DNA of 64,000 bases from Melitaea cinxia (taxonomy: Eukaryota > Arthropoda > Insecta > Lepidoptera > Nymphalidae). Of the stretch, positions 63,921 to 64,000 are shown one piece after another (position 1 is the first letter of the stretch; each line of letters starts with the position of its first letter). Under the pieces are notes generated by a model. That model saw only the letters and a list, made by a program, of their open reading frames with translations, was not told the DNA's origin and searched no databases. Location: the NCBI RefSeq assembly GCF_905220565.1, contig NC_059394.1:4967501-5031500 (forward strand), written 5' to 3'. Position numbers and translations under genes: made by a program.

Positions 63921-64000
63921 TTTTAATCAAAAAAAAAAAATACTAACCTAACCTAATTTAATTAAAAAGAACGTCAACCTTATTTTAATTTATTTAATTT

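Noticed and set aside
63940..63960. CCTAA-like run as a sign of a telomere
   Set aside because: Fewer than three units in AT-rich DNA; insufficient for a telomeric or interstitial telomere claim.

Overview
The window is nuclear DNA of an insect, almost certainly a moth or butterfly (Lepidoptera). It is AT-rich, has intron-bearing genes with ordinary GT-AG splice sites, and carries repeats typical of lepidopteran genomes: RTE-type LINE relics whose tail reads GGCCTATGTCCAGCAGTGG, a tRNA-derived SINE, a palindromic-ended element with AACCGACTTC termini, and Helitron-like tails. I found no bacterial, viral or CRISPR features.

Left end (1-2640): no coding sequence. It ends in a plus-strand AATAAA at 2607-2612 and is best read as the 3' UTR or downstream flank of a gene that lies off the left edge. 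Next, on the minus strand, is a complete nine-exon gene for an ionotropic receptor of the IR21a type (2778-6206). All splice phases close, giving 839 residues. IR21a is a cool-temperature receptor subunit in insects. After a repeat-bearing spacer, most of a chitin deacetylase 5 gene (Cda5) lies on the minus strand at 9770-21699. I reconstructed sixteen exon positions, plus one mutually exclusive duplicate exon. Together they encode a secreted protein of about 2,400 residues: a chitin-binding domain, an enormous low-complexity linker and a C-terminal deacetylase domain. The exon with the start codon and signal peptide was not found; it must lie upstream, at higher coordinates, or outside the window.

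From about 21.7 kb to the right edge (42 kb) the DNA is gene-poor and holds decayed transposable elements. They are an RTE LINE fragment with recognisable reverse transcriptase, two copies of another LINE C-terminus, a tRNA-SINE, members of a short inverted-repeat element family (also at 6.6 kb), Helitron-like pieces and two long TA microsatellites. Two places there deserve attention. One is a coding-like terminal exon on the minus strand (45611-45845) of unknown identity, with one apparent frameshift in an A run and a polyadenylation signal downstream. The other is a full match to the CTCF core consensus beside an FTZ-F1-type site (about 53.62-53.65 kb). A perfect 25-bp hairpin sits at the right end. 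Much of the stretch may be the first intron and regulatory flank of Cda5.

I did not find a clearly undescribed multi-gene system. The most interesting biology is the architecture of Cda5: obligate either/or exons carrying the catalytic motifs, a 1.9-kresidue linker, furin-like sites and a CAG-repeat acceptor.
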